Assembly: GCA_905178155.1 (NCBI GenBank)
Contig: CAJINV010000011.1
Span: 2,313,331 to 2,377,330 of the forward strand
Source of the DNA: Amoebophrya sp. A120
Lineage: Eukaryota; Sar; Dinophyceae; Syndiniales; Amoebophryaceae
DNA: 64,000 nt
Direction of reading: 5' to 3'
The position numbers were made by a program, and so were the translations under genes. The notes beneath the pieces were generated by a model. It worked only from the letters and a program-made list of their open reading frames with translations. It had not been told where the DNA came from and ran no database searches. This document shows, piece after piece, positions 46,642 to 58,400 of the stretch (the first letter of the stretch is position 1; each line of letters begins with the position of its first letter).

Positions 46642-47823
46642 TTGAAAGTGTTGAGATCAGTCGTAGACGTAGTGGCACTTTAAGCTTGTCTATCATATAT
46701 ACAAGGGGCGGTTTTTTGATTTTGTACAGTAGACGTCCTAATTAAGAATCGACGAACAGGCATATATGTATATCAGACAACAAAAACATCCGGCTCGTTT
46801 CTACATGTAGATGTACTTGAATACAATAAGTGCAATTCAAGGTGGTAGATGCTCACTGCGCCCGTGGTTGCGACGGCTTGACAACTACGTACAGAGCAAG
46901 CTACAGAAATATCTGTAGGTGTTGAAACAGTGCAAAAGGAAATTAACGCGTTTTGAAACTATACTTGAAATGAACGTAAGTATTTTCATTGTACGTATTG
47001 CCACTCGTGAACAAAGAAATGTTAGGTATGTTGTGAAATAAGAGCACTTTATTGCTAGCGCGTACAGCATTTAGGGCTTCGACCCTCGGTGAGGACGGTG
47101 TACTTTTTTGAACGGACGGATTTACTAAAGAAAAGACGGACTTTTAGCAAAGGAAAGCGAATCGCGCGGAGGTTTTTTTTTTCGTGCAAACGAAGCACTG
47201 GAAGCATAAATCATGCGGAACATATACGAACAAGAAAGGCTAAAGGAAAAGATAACGAAAGCTGTGTAGTTTTGTGCTCTGGGTTCTTGCAATTCCGTTC
47301 GCCCCCCGATCCGGAGAAATAAATAGGATGGTGAAGGAGGAGGTTCTTTATATGAAAGACAGTCGTGGCTCCTGTTGGTGTTGGAATATTCGATCCAGAA
47401 ACATTTTTTGAAGATGGACTCCGTACGGACGAAACCATAATGATCAGCAGGACAAAAGTTCACTTTTGAATCAGCGTGGCGCATTCTCATCAAAAATGAT
47501 ATGGCGTAAAAATAGAGCATAGAACGTAGACTACGGTCTAGGCATGTTCTAGCGGTCTCGACAGAAAAGGTAAAAACCGTGTTTGGCAGGAATTTTCAAA
47601 AGCCGCGTGCTGTGGAGGTAAAAATAAATGGAAATGATGTTGATGTCATCTGCAGCAACGTGCCGACCAGAAATGAAAAGATCAAGCAGGATGTCTTGTT
47701 TTCCACGATAAATTTTTGGTGTCGTCGTGTATTGAGTGAAACAGCGTGATTGTGATTTTGACACTACTTGTTCTACTCCTCTCTAGCAGCTACGAGTACG
47801 ACGGCATACAATTATTTTGAATC
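46642..47823. other. Intergenic
   Basis: No supported gene. Short frames on both strands near 47089-47520 look like chance. Confidence 0.5.
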
Positions 47824-49719
47824 ATGTCTAACGACGATAGTGCTTGTGACCAAAGCGAGTCCGCAGTCGCTATTGCCACTCCCATCACGACCACAACGAC
47901 CACAACCCCTCTCGTTCCACAGCAGCTTCATCTACTGATCGAAGGCCAGCACACGCTCGCCCCGAGCTTCGCTGCAGATGCAGGTCGGTCTTGTGTAGTG
48001 GGCGAACAAGAAGGACAAACATGTGCACGCGAAGAACAAGAGGGGCACCAGCTCCAGAGTAGAGGAGCTGATTTTAGTAGCGTCGAGTATGATAAGAATG
48101 ATCCGAAACAAGATATAAGGTCACGACTCCACGGCGGCCTGGAGGAAGTAGATGCTGCAACAACCCAAGCTGCACACGACTGTGCCACGGGCCGCGAGGG
48201 GGGTACAAGATGTATAACCACTGCTCCCGCGGAAAGAACAGCAGAAAGCTACGACTCTCTCAAGCAGCGTCTGGCGCAGGCGGAGAAGCAGTTGCAGTTC
48301 CTGCGGAAAGAGAAGGAGCGGATGGGAAAAAATGCGCTCATCGAAGCAAAGGAGGTTGCCACGCCTCTGGAAGACGACACCTTCTTCCAGGGATACGGCC
48401 CTCAGAGGTCGTGCCTACTTCATGATGTTGTTCCGTCGCCGTCCTCAGCACCGCTATTCAGAGCAGGCCGAGGAAACGACGACGGCTGTGGGCTTGTGGA
48501 AAGGAAATCGAGGATTGGGAAGAAATTGTTCCAAGGAGGACCACCACGACTACAATCTTCATCGGGCGGATCATCCGCGTCAAGTAGCTATAGCCGCCCG
48601 CCCCCACTGTTCCGCCAATCTGACTACCTGCAAGCGACGAAGGTCGACGTGCAGCGAAGAGTGAAAGCAGAAGTCAACCAATTCATGGTCGACGCGCTCT
48701 TCGACTTGTACGAAAATTTTTACGGAGGTTCTCCTAGTGATAAAAAGCAGGAGATGAAACAAGAACACGGCAGCAGCGCGGGCAGCACGCTGAGTACTTG
48801 TAGATCCCGCAGCTCCACCGCATCTTCACGAGTTGTTGTAGCTCAAGAAGAAAAATCGCTTCTGGTCCCAGCACGGGCGGGTCGAAGAAGTTTCGATGAC
48901 GCAACTGAACCTCTGAAGACTTGTAGTTCATCTGACGCAGCTGAGCCTGATGTTGACCAAGCTTTTTTACATCAGAGTACTATCCAGGAGGAGAATTACT
49001 ATCCTTGCGGCCGTTCTCAACAAGAAGACCACCACAAGCGAAACAAGAAGAGCATTGTCCTATTAATTGACAGTCCTCAGTTTCTTTCGGCGCAAGCTGT
49101 GCTGAAAAAGTTCAACTGTGGTGGGAGAAGGAACACAAACTCAAACTCCTATAATGGTTCCAGCGACACCAGCTGCGAAAGTACAGCTGCACAATGCGAC
49201 AACGATACTACCGGTACAAGAACCTCATCTTCACGCAACAGCATGCTACATCACCTCCTTCCCCCACTCCATCCCGGGCAGATCCACATTCCCCAGTACG
49301 ACCAGCGCGACTACTTGAAGATGATCCACAATGCCGAAACCATCGCCGTCTCCGCCATGTGCAACGTCCGGTGCCAACGCATGGACCACTGGCTGATTGC
49401 GAACCGCACTGTCGGGTACGACTGCGTGTTGTTCTTCGCGGACATGGAGAGCTCTCTCCTTGGGCACAAGGAGAAACGGCTGTGTCCCGGCAAGGACATT
49501 TCCCGCTACTTCCGGTACGGCTACCCGGCGAGGCTCAGCATCCTGGCCGTGACCTTCGACCCCCGGGACGGCACGAAAAGCGGGGAGGTCGCGGAGTTTG
49601 TGGCGGAAGAGGGATGGTTGTGCGACTACGAGGTGGAAACGCTCAAGGAATTCAACTACGGCATGGGGTGCGTGGTATTCCGAGTGATGAAGAAGATGAA
49701 AGGTGGAGAACAAAGATAA
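47824..49719 (+). CDS. Orphan protein, 631 aa, single exon
   Basis: An uninterrupted frame from ATG 47824 to the stop at 49717-49719. The first 150 residues are T/Q/E-rich. A short coiled-coil-like segment (SLKQRLAQAEKQLQFLRKEKERMG) lies near residues 143-166, then S-rich linkers. The C-terminal 140 residues look globular (YLKMIHNAETIAVSAMCNVRCQRMDHWLIANRTVGYDCVLFFADMES...GYPARLSILAVTFDP). I do not recognise the domain. It carries no introner, unlike its neighbours. Function unknown. Confidence 0.72.
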   Translation: MSNDDSACDQSESAVAIATPITTTTTTTPLVPQQLHLLIEGQHTLAPSFAADAGRSCVVGEQEGQTCAREEQEGHQLQSRGADFSSVEYDKNDPKQDIRSRLHGGLEEVDAATTQAAHDCATGREGGTRCITTAPAERTAESYDSLKQRLAQAEKQLQFLRKEKERMGKNALIEAKEVATPLEDDTFFQGYGPQRSCLLHDVVPSPSSAPLFRAGRGNDDGCGLVERKSRIGKKLFQGGPPRLQSSSGGSSASSSYSRPPPLFRQSDYLQATKVDVQRRVKAEVNQFMVDALFDLYENFYGGSPSDKKQEMKQEHGSSAGSTLSTCRSRSSTASSRVVVAQEEKSLLVPARAGRRSFDDATEPLKTCSSSDAAEPDVDQAFLHQSTIQEENYYPCGRSQQEDHHKRNKKSIVLLIDSPQFLSAQAVLKKFNCGGRRNTNSNSYNGSSDTSCESTAAQCDNDTTGTRTSSSRNSMLHHLLPPLHPGQIHIPQYDQRDYLKMIHNAETIAVSAMCNVRCQRMDHWLIANRTVGYDCVLFFADMESSLLGHKEKRLCPGKDISRYFRYGYPARLSILAVTFDPRDGTKSGEVAEFVAEEGWLCDYEVETLKEFNYGMGCVVFRVMKKMKGGEQR

Positions 49720-50618
49720 TCGGACGGGTGGAGGATGGAAGCAGGGCGAGGACCGGAGCTTGCAAATAAAGACTAAGATCAATCTTGGAGAAGGAGAAGT
49801 ATCTCGGAAGTTCAAGTTTAAAAAATTAGTACCGGGTGGTGTGGTCACTCTCAAACACCTTTCTTCAACGAGTTGTAGTGACCACAAGACCTAGTATCAT
49901 TCTCGAAATGTTTCATGAGTACAGCGACCACGACAATTCTCTCTCGCAGTTGAGGCAACTGGTGAGTTGTTGCTTTTCCTACAAAACTGCTTCATCTCTA
50001 CAAATGAATCCGAAAGGAAGAAGTTTGAATCCATGCAAGGATCGACGTTAAAGCGTCACATTGAGACCTAATGCAGCGGCAAACGAAGCGCTGGTGCTGC
50101 TTGATGTTTCGTTTCGTACTGTCATTCATTCGAGTGTTCCAATTTACAACACCGCCCCCTCGCCACAATTTCTTGTAGTGCACAGCAACAGACCGAGTAG
50201 ACTGACATTGGTCGGTTGATGTCCAAGCATCTAATATGTTGGGAGTTTTGGGTGCTAGTGCTTTCTTGAAATCATCGCTCCTACCAACCTCGGTGTCGTG
50301 TCTCGATTCTGCTTTCGATCCAATTACTTACTCCTTCGTCTTTTAAAAGAAAGTCAAAGTCTATTACGTCATACAGAAGCACCACGACATGCGGGACGAA
50401 TTTTTCCTCGTCGCCTTGTCGGCAAAGCAACACGAGCGGCAGGAATGCGACAGCAGGTGCCCCGGCCCCGGCGACACGTGCGCTTAGTCGCGAGGGGGAC
50501 AGACTACCGAGGCAGCAGTACTACTAGGGCAGAAGGAGATCACAACGACCCGTCGCGCTCGCAAGGAGCTGCGCAGCGCCCCTATAATTGAAAGGCAGCA
50601 GAAGAAGATAACACGAGG
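49720..50618. other. Intergenic
   Basis: No supported gene. Confidence 0.5.
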
Positions 50619-53600
50619 ATGAGCAGCACTGCGAAGAAGAATGCGGAGTTGCAAGATTGGGTGGTGGAGGCGGGCGAGGTACAACTCGACTCGCCCGAGC
50701 CCGTGGAGGTCGTGCAAAAAGTGCGCGATTATGATGTCGGGACACCAGCTTCATTGGGAACAGCGCAAAATAGTCAAAATTCCTTCGGCCGTGGCGGCCC
50801 AGCTTCGTCTTCGACGGCAGAATATGACATGAACTGGGGTCCCGATTATCCTGCAACGCCGACGTCGCAAGCGGCTTCATTGCAGAGAGAAGCGCAGGAA
50901 CAACGTCAAGGTCAAACTCTGCACGGCGCTACGCCTACGCAAGAAGTGGAGTACCAAACGAGTGCTAGCAAAAGAGCGACTTCCTGGGACAGACCGAACG
51001 ACGTCTTGGCCACCTCTCGAAAGGATAGCATAATATCGTCTAGCCCCGCTGGTGGTGCTGCTTCCTCTATGAGTGGCCTAGTAACGTCTTCCAGCTTCAA
51101 TATTGACGACATGTTTGACGCCGCAGGTAGTTCTGCGCGCGGGCGAAATAAATCGCATTCAAATTCTTCCAAATCAGCACAGCCGCCACGGTCGGACAAT
51201 CCAGCCATCCTCACATCAGCCGGCGGAACCACAAGGGCAATTCCTGCTGTGCAGAAGTCCCGCCGCGAAGCGGATACCAAGGCGCTCGACGCAGTGTTTT
51301 TGAGCCGTCGAGAAAATGATGAGTCGATCGAGGTTGCTGGGGAGAAAAGAAATTATGTTGAGAAAGGAAGAGGACTACAGGAGCAACCCGCTCTACTGGA
51401 TCCAAGCCAAAATCACGGCGGAAACGGCACGCCGACAGGGTCAGCAAGAGACGAAATATCTCCTGGCCATGCCCGGAAGGGATCGGCAGGTGTAAAAATG
51501 GCAACAGCAGAATCAGGAGGTCACCAGCACCGGGGGGAGTTGCAGCAAGTAGCTCTGGATGCGAACAGGAACGAAAAAACACTGACACATGAAGAGCACG
51601 CCGCTGATGTGGATGTCGTGCCGAAAGGAGGATCAGAAATGCAGCAGCACGACCTCCTCGACGACAGGGGACAACTACACTCGAGTGTACAACGCACACA
51701 TACAGGAGTGGCAGCCCGGACGACCGGCGCAACTACATTTAGCGAACAACGTGCATCAACTGCTGACAAGACAAGGACAACTCTATCTCCGATCCTGTTG
51801 AACCCAGCAACAGTTGGAGCCCGCCCAGCTTCAGCGACCTTTGAGCAGCAGATAGAGCAGTATAGTGACCACGCGATGTTGTCCGCAACTTCAACATCAA
51901 CTACAACATTGCGCACGAAACACTATACCAGTGAAGAACAAGATTTTATTCGCGCCGGCAAAGGTGATCTCATGAATAAAGATCAGCGAGTGGACGAACT
52001 ACAAGCGGAAGAGCAGCTGTGGATCCTGGCCGACGATCCCATGCTCGAGGAAGAGCAGGGGCCGCTGCAGCCGAGTTTAGTGTTCCCCTCCGGCGTGGTG
52101 CCGGGAGGTGCAGCTGCCTCTTTGGGCGAGCAAACCACCGCAGCAAGCAGAGACGGATTTTTGGGGACGTCGACGGCGGAACAAAATGAAAATCATCAAG
52201 AAAGTGGTCTTCTTCTGGACAACAACAATCTTTTTGCGGGTCCTTTGCAGAAGTCGTCTGACCAACAAGGAGACCACGACAGATCACAGGATGAAGAACA
52301 AGAGGGAACAAGCAACAAGATGAGCAATCTGTACAATGCGGCGCAGCTGTACGCGGAATACAACCGAAATTTGGAGGTCTGGCGGATGCTGCTGATTGAC
52401 TTTTTCCGGTTCCGGCACAAGAACCCCGAGAAAGTGAAAGAGCTGGTCCGCCGCGGGCTGCCGGAGTGCCTGCGGGGCAGCATTTGGCAGAAGCTGGCGC
52501 AGAGCCGCGAGTTGCAGTGGAAGTACCCCCGGAACCTGTACGAGTACCTGAAGCAGGTCCCGAGCGCGCCGTGCGAACCCGACATCCGGCGGGACACGAA
52601 CCGCACCTTCCCCAAGCACGTGCTGTACTGCGACCGGCAGGGGGTGGGGCAGCAGCAGCTGCTCCACGTGCTCCGGGCCTACAGCATTTTCAATCCGGAG
52701 GTGGGGTACTGCCAGGGAATGGGCTTCATCGCGGGGCTCCTGCTCTGCTACCTGCCCGAGGAGGCGGCCTTCTTCATGCTCGTGTCGTTGCTGGAGAACT
52801 ACCGCATGAGCGGCCTGTTCAAACTATCCTGAGTAAAAATGGCTCCACACCAGGGTCAAGATAGGAAATCTGCTAGACAAATCAACCAGCATTGGTTGTG
52901 TCGCATGACAAGCTTGTCCTGGTTCTGAAGCATCACAGATCTAGCGCATCATGCTGCTTGTAGCATTACAAATTCCAAAGCACGAATAGAAAATGGCTCT
53001 CTTGGGGCTCCGCATGAGAAACCTTTTCGGCATGCAGATTTGCATGGCATCCACTCTGGGTGGGGACGTTGTTACTCAGGATACAAACCCAACCTTCCCC
53101 TGTTGAGCAAGTACTTTTTCCAGCTCAACCTGCTGATCCGGATGCACCTGCCCAAACTGCACGACCACCTGCAGCTGAACTCGGTGGAGCCCACCATGTA
53201 TGCCTCACAGTGGTTCATGACGGTCTGCATCTACCAGTTTCGGTACTCGACGGTTTGTCGCGTGTGGGACATCTTCCTGGCCGAGGGCGTGAAGATCATT
53301 TTCCGGGTGGTATCAGAGTGCACAAGTAGAACTTCCCCTCGCCCTCATTTCTCATGCAAAATGCCAGGCCGACCATTTTTCTTTTTGTTTTTTGCCTCTT
53401 CGCACTCTTAGCATGACAGGTTCTGCTGGCAGCACTACAATCCTGATGAATTTGTCATGCGAAACCTGCTCAACTCTTGCCAACGCTGGTATTGCCATTG
53501 CTGTTCACACTATAAATATAAATGAGGGACGAGAGCAGGGGTGGGGAGTTGTGCACTCGGATAGGTGGCGCTGGCGCTGCTGAAGCTGAACCAGGAGAGC

Positions 53601-53981
53601 CTGCTGCAGTGCGGGTTCGAGGACATTTATCGCAAGAAAAAAGTGTTTACAGTTTTTACACATTGTGTTGCGGGGGCCGCAAGACAGACGACCTTTGTCA
53701 TGCAGGAAATACCTGCAAGCCTCGTTTCCTTCGTATTTTCCCTTATGTATGATCTTTGCCTTACTCTGCCACACTGAGAAAATTTGTGATGCAGATGAAC
53801 AAACTCCAACAAATGTGTAAGTGCAACACTTTTTTCTTGGGATAGCATTCTGCAGGTACTCAAGCTCGCCCCGGCCCAGACGGAAACGGAGCTGCTCATC
53901 CAGACCGCGCTGGGCATCAAGCTGAAAGCCTCCGTGCTCAAGGACCTCGAGCAGGAATTTTTGAAATCCGGACAGAAGTAA
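50619..53981 (+). CDS. TBC-domain Rab GTPase-activating protein
   Basis: Exons 50619-52824, 53089-53310, 53569-53627 and 53850-53981 join to 873 codons with stop (872 aa) across three introners (IE35-IE37). Residues 1-590 or so are low-complexity and S/T/E/Q-rich. The TBC domain follows: VRRGLPECLRGSIWQKL, the arginine-finger motif IRRDTNR (I656, D659, R662), the glutamine-finger motif YCQ in EVGYCQGMGFIAGLLL (Y697, Q699), and YASQWFMTVCIYQF...RVWDIFLAEG. Both catalytic fingers are intact, so active Rab GAP function is likely; the Rab target is unknown. The stop TAA at 53979-53981 overlaps a GTAAGT, so the gene could instead continue through another intron. Confidence 0.88.
52825..53083. mobile_element. 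Introner IE35 (family A)
   Basis: TSD caaac at 52820-52824 and 53084-53088, perfect. TIR tatcctgagtaaaaat. Joins GLFK-PNLPLLSK inside the TBC domain. Confidence 0.93.
53311..53563. mobile_element. Introner IE36 (family E)
   Basis: TSD ggtgg at 53306-53310 and 53564-53568, perfect. TIR tatcagagtgcacaa; right end gttgtgcactcggata. Joins IIFRV-ALALLKL. Confidence 0.92.
53628..53844. mobile_element. Introner IE37 (family C variant)
   Basis: TSD acatt at 53623-53627 and gcatt at 53845-53849 (one mismatch). TIR tatcgcaagaaaaaagtg. Joins FEDI-LQVLKLA. Confidence 0.9.
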
Positions 53982-55440
53982 GTTTTGTACGTTCTACTCC
54001 GGGCAGCTGCAGCAGCCATCTCTTGTCCTCGTTGCGCGCTTGTGGGAGCAGCTTTTGGCAAAACTAGAAAGAAGGTTTGTTTGTCAAAGCGCTTCGATTC
54101 TTATCTTTGTACAAAGGAATTGCGGATGGACAAATAAGACGAAAACCGCTTGCTTGTTACAGCCATTCATTGTCATGGCATTGAAGATCCCTTCGACCAC
54201 TTCGAGCATGCAATAAGAGCACTGCTCGTCCGCTCTGCAGTGCCTTGACGAGAAAAAGAAAGCGAAGAAAAATATCGATGAATTGATTGCGCGGCGGATC
54301 TCAAATGATCGAAGATGCGTCTTATTGTAGTATACGGACCACTACTAGTGTTCCCGTTTCTGTTCGATTCCCAATCTACTTGTTTCTGCATTGACTAGAT
54401 AAAGCAGCAGCAGCGTCGTGAAGCACGCTGAAGTTGTTCGAAGCAGCGTCAAAGCGATTGCGGTAAGGAAGAAGAGATCCTTTACAGCGTCGAGATTTAG
54501 AATCACGTGCGTTATTGCCACATAGTGTTTGATTCACGTTAGCGCACTGTGCATTATTTGAAAGAACTTCAAGCGGATGAAGGAGCAGAAGCAGCACAAA
54601 AGCAAAACAGGATCATACATAAATTTTTCTTTGTGAGTGGTTTCCCCTCTGTGCAGTTGTTGGGGTTCAACCACCTTTTTTCGACTGTGGTTTGTAGGTA
54701 CGACAACTGAATCACTTGTGGAATGATTATGCCTATTTCATTTTCGACAGTAGGGACGTTATCGGCCCAGGAGGCGTTGGGTGTGAGAACGTTTTCGCTC
54801 GACAAACAATTAGCTTTGGCTTATGGCTTTCTCTTTTTTCTGAGAAATAAAAATTTCACTTCGTTTTTTTTTTTTTGAATGTGCCTTAACATCCGTAAGT
54901 TTCAGTTTCAGTTTCAGATGCGCTTTCCGCTCGTGTTTTGCGGGGGTTACGCCGTGTACAGCAGGTCGACACTGCCAGGAAAATCGATGTGCGCGCCGCA
55001 TTGGTCCATACAAATCAAAACCCTAAACCCTTCGGAAACATAAATCCGCGCATGCATGCAGGGGGGTCACCCCTGAACCCTTTTTCGAACTCGGACCGGA
55101 CACACGCATAGAAAATCCCCACGATATAGTTAACGTCTATAGCCGTAAGCCGCGGCGGACGTTGCTATGCTGTGGGACGAATAGCAAGGGGGTTTGATAT
55201 GGGTCGAGACTAGGCGCTATGTGCAGAAAGCCGCTGCACCTGACGGTAGTAAAGATAGGGAGGAGCCACTGTCTATGGAGATAGTTGCGCCTAGTGCGCG
55301 CTAATCGGGATCTGTGTAAACGCGGATACTGGGAACGCCCTATGCAAACGGGCTTTGCAAACCCGCGTTTGAAAAACCCAGCGGGAAACACGACCGAAGC
55401 CAGAGATGCATGGTGCGGGAAGCATATAAAAAAACGAACC
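53982..55440. other. Intergenic
   Basis: No supported gene. There is a T-rich run, then GTTTCA repeated three times near 54898-54916. Imperfect inverted repeats (aaacgcg...cgcgttt) lie near 55318-55372, and TATAAAA lies about 15 bases before the next ATG. Confidence 0.5.
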
Positions 55441-58400
55441 ATGCGGGGTGCCCTCCGTAACTTCGCTCCCGTTCGGATGTTGCGAGCTTCCCGCTCGATG
55501 AGGTCTACGGCAACTACTACCCGGGCGTGCTCTCCGGAGATGTTTGCGCTTTTCCATCTGTTTCTCCTCATCTTCAGCGCGGACTTTGTGGCCTTGCGAG
55601 GCGCGGCATCCTCGACCTCCAACGAACCAGGAACAACTGCTACTTCGAACCGGTCAAGACGCATCCATCTGCCGGCCTTTTCCCCGGTCGTGCAGCCGGT
55701 CGTGTGGCCGCCCGCAGCAGCAGCTCCCTCTGGTTTGCCCGCGATCGGGGCCCCTGCTCGGGCGTTTTCGAACGCTGCGCAGTGGCTCCACACGGCCGGA
55801 CAAAGTTGTTGCAGAGCTTCCACTGCCTCGTCCTGGTCCACCTCGTCGGCTGCATCTTCGAAGGACCCGTCAGCCGCGACGAGCTCATCTAGTTCCGGTG
55901 GGGGACCACGACAAGATCACGTTTCTGCAGTACCAGCACAAGAGCAGCCCAGCACGAGGGCCGCCCCCGCGAGGACGACTACCCCCAAAGCCGAGCCGAA
56001 GAACAAGAGTCGTCTCTTTCACTGGACGAGGACCAGCACGAGGTCGTCGGCTAGCAGCGCCACCAGCACGACTTCGCGGGGAAACGCGACGATGAACTCC
56101 AGTCGATCGTCCGGTACGGGAGTTTATAATTCATCTGATCCGTTCTCTAATCCTTATCCTACGAACAGTACTGATCTTCATCTTCGACGACCAAAGCCTG
56201 AACAAGAAGCAGCAGGGCAACGAGATGTTGACCACAAGGGTGCTGCGCGGAGTAGAAGAAGCGGCCTCATGAACAAGATGACTGCGGCCACTGGCAGCTT
56301 CTCCATCTTCAAACTACGGAAGAAACACAGAATCGCACCAGCTCCCGCGAACAATGGACCGTTGCATCAAGACCAGGACGCCCTCCGGAGCGGGAGTACT
56401 ACAACTGCTCGCACTATCAAATGTAAAAATGTCTGGGTCTGGAAGAATGCAACTTGTCATGCTAAATCTGAAGCATGCAAAAATCTGTGTTGCATGATTA
56501 CCAAAAGTCGTCCAGTTTTGACCAAGTCGCGAGGGAGTGTCTCATGCAGGATAGGCATGAGAGAGATCGCACAGAATCTGTGATGCTAGGTCCTGCATTC
56601 CAGGCCTCATGGGTCATGGAAAAGCTGCATGACAAATCGCGCCTGCAAAGGTTTTTGATGTGGTGCAGTCGGGTATGCATGACAAATCGCGCACTCTTCC
56701 AGACCCAGACATTTTTACATTTGATACGCACCCCTTTAAATACAACTTCGTCCTTCACCTCCCTAGTGCCTGACCACGTCGGAGATGAATCATCTCTGCA
56801 CTGTTTCAGCCGCCAGCACACGCCCGAGGCGGGAACTTCATCGGTTTTTATTTCGACGCCAGTTGTAGTAGATCCAGCAGCTGTTGGCCTTGGCCGCGCG
56901 GACATTTTCACGAGCCCCGAGAACAACTACCTGGGCGCAGGAGGTTTGAATAACACCTCCGCTTATTTGAAGACGGGCGATTGTTCCGCAATTCATTGCA
57001 AATCAAATCAAATCAAATCAAATCAAATCAAATCAAAACACCAAGAGCACCATCAAGTGGCGGCGGGGCCGCGCCAGGTTTATTTTTCCACATGGACGAC
57101 ACGACTTTGGCCGGACAAGAGGAAGGAGCGGCTTGTTCTCAGTTGTCCACCTCTGCTGGCGAAATGGCGGCCGGATCGCAGGACTCGTCGGGCGGCAAAG
57201 CGGAGAGTTTGATCAACACGGGTGAGGACTCAATGAAGCACCGCGTGCAAACGGGCTCGACCGCAGACCCGGGGTCGTTGCTCTCTCGGCCGAGCACGGG
57301 GTGCACCCCAGAGAACATGGCGAGTATCCCATGTGAAAATAGAGCGTGCTGCCCATCTTCCCAGACTTGCTGTCATGCTGACCTTGCATGATATTCAGAA
57401 GGTCTCTGCTTTCATCCTCGGGGCAAGGATCATTCTGCCATCAGAGCCATATACTCAAATCAGGAAGTTGAGAGAGATCCTGGATTCGCATTAATGCGGC
57501 TGCGCGAGCTATCAAACATAAACATAAACAGGCACGAGTTGACGCACGCTGCGGATTTAGAAAGAGCGTCATGCTCATCATGCGCAACAGCCATAGCCAA
57601 AATAAGCCCTCGACTTTCTATATGGAGCAGCGCAGCCCAAAAATGGGTCCTCGCTGGGTAAGTACAATTTTTTCCAACAGCATACCGAGCCCGAGATCCT
57701 CCTCTAAAGTGTCCCCGACAGAGAGCGCCGGGACAGAAAACGGAAACGCAGAACAGCACAACCTGCAGACTCTGGCCGAGACAAGCGAGAAAGACTCTGC
57801 AAGTGAGCGGCATTGGGTGTCCACCTCTTCAGCAAACGAGGACGGAGCAGCAATGTCTGGGAACAAAGGAGAGGCACAGCAGCTGCAGCGCCGCCAGAAC
57901 GAGGCGCCGCCCCGCTTTGGCAGCATGGCCGCGCGCGGGGTGGCTGCCGCCCCTGGGGAGGAGCTGCACGAGCAGCCTCTTCTTTTTACCCGCGTAGGAG
58001 CTCCTGCTTTTCGAGGGGAAGGAGAAGCCCTGCCGCGCTCCAGCGCGTCTTCGCCAAGCTCGTCAACCGAGGCGGAGTGCGAAGGTTGTGCCCCCGCTAA
58101 GGAAGTTTTCAACATCTCCGCGTCGCCGTTTACCGGGCATTATGCGTTGCTAGTTACAATGTGTGGGTCTGGAAGTAGTAGCATGTAGCTCTAGCTTGTC
58201 ATGCGAAGTCCTCTCGACCAGAAAAATATATAACAAAAAAATCAAAATGTAAATGTTGCATGTCCGCGTGATGCATGACAAATCCTGCCTTCTACTTCCA
58301 GATCCATCATACACATTTGCAATGCATAGGCAGTCCTCAGTGCCTTCGTCCAATTGTCCGGCGAAGATCGTGTTCAACAGTACGGCTCGCGGCCAAAGCT

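Noticed and set aside
54340-54400. tRNA-like TTCGATTCC
   Set aside because: Only the T-loop-like string is present; no acceptor stem or D and anticodon arms could be built.
55527-55892. Alternative frame in the last gene (DEVYGNYYPGVLSGDV...)
   Set aside because: It looks protein-like but stops at 55892, whereas the 55441 frame stays open to IE38 and joins in phase.
57323-57391. Cys-rich peptide (ENRACCPSSQTCCHADLA) as a protein end
   Set aside because: This is read-through into IE39; the following coding frame resumes in phase after the element.
57658-57680. A 23-nt micro-intron GTAAGT...CAACAG
   Set aside because: It would restore frame if IE39 ended at the ATA of 57620-57622. Ending IE39 at the ATA of 57682-57684 gives a better TSD (gcgag/ccgag) and the right frame without any micro-intron.
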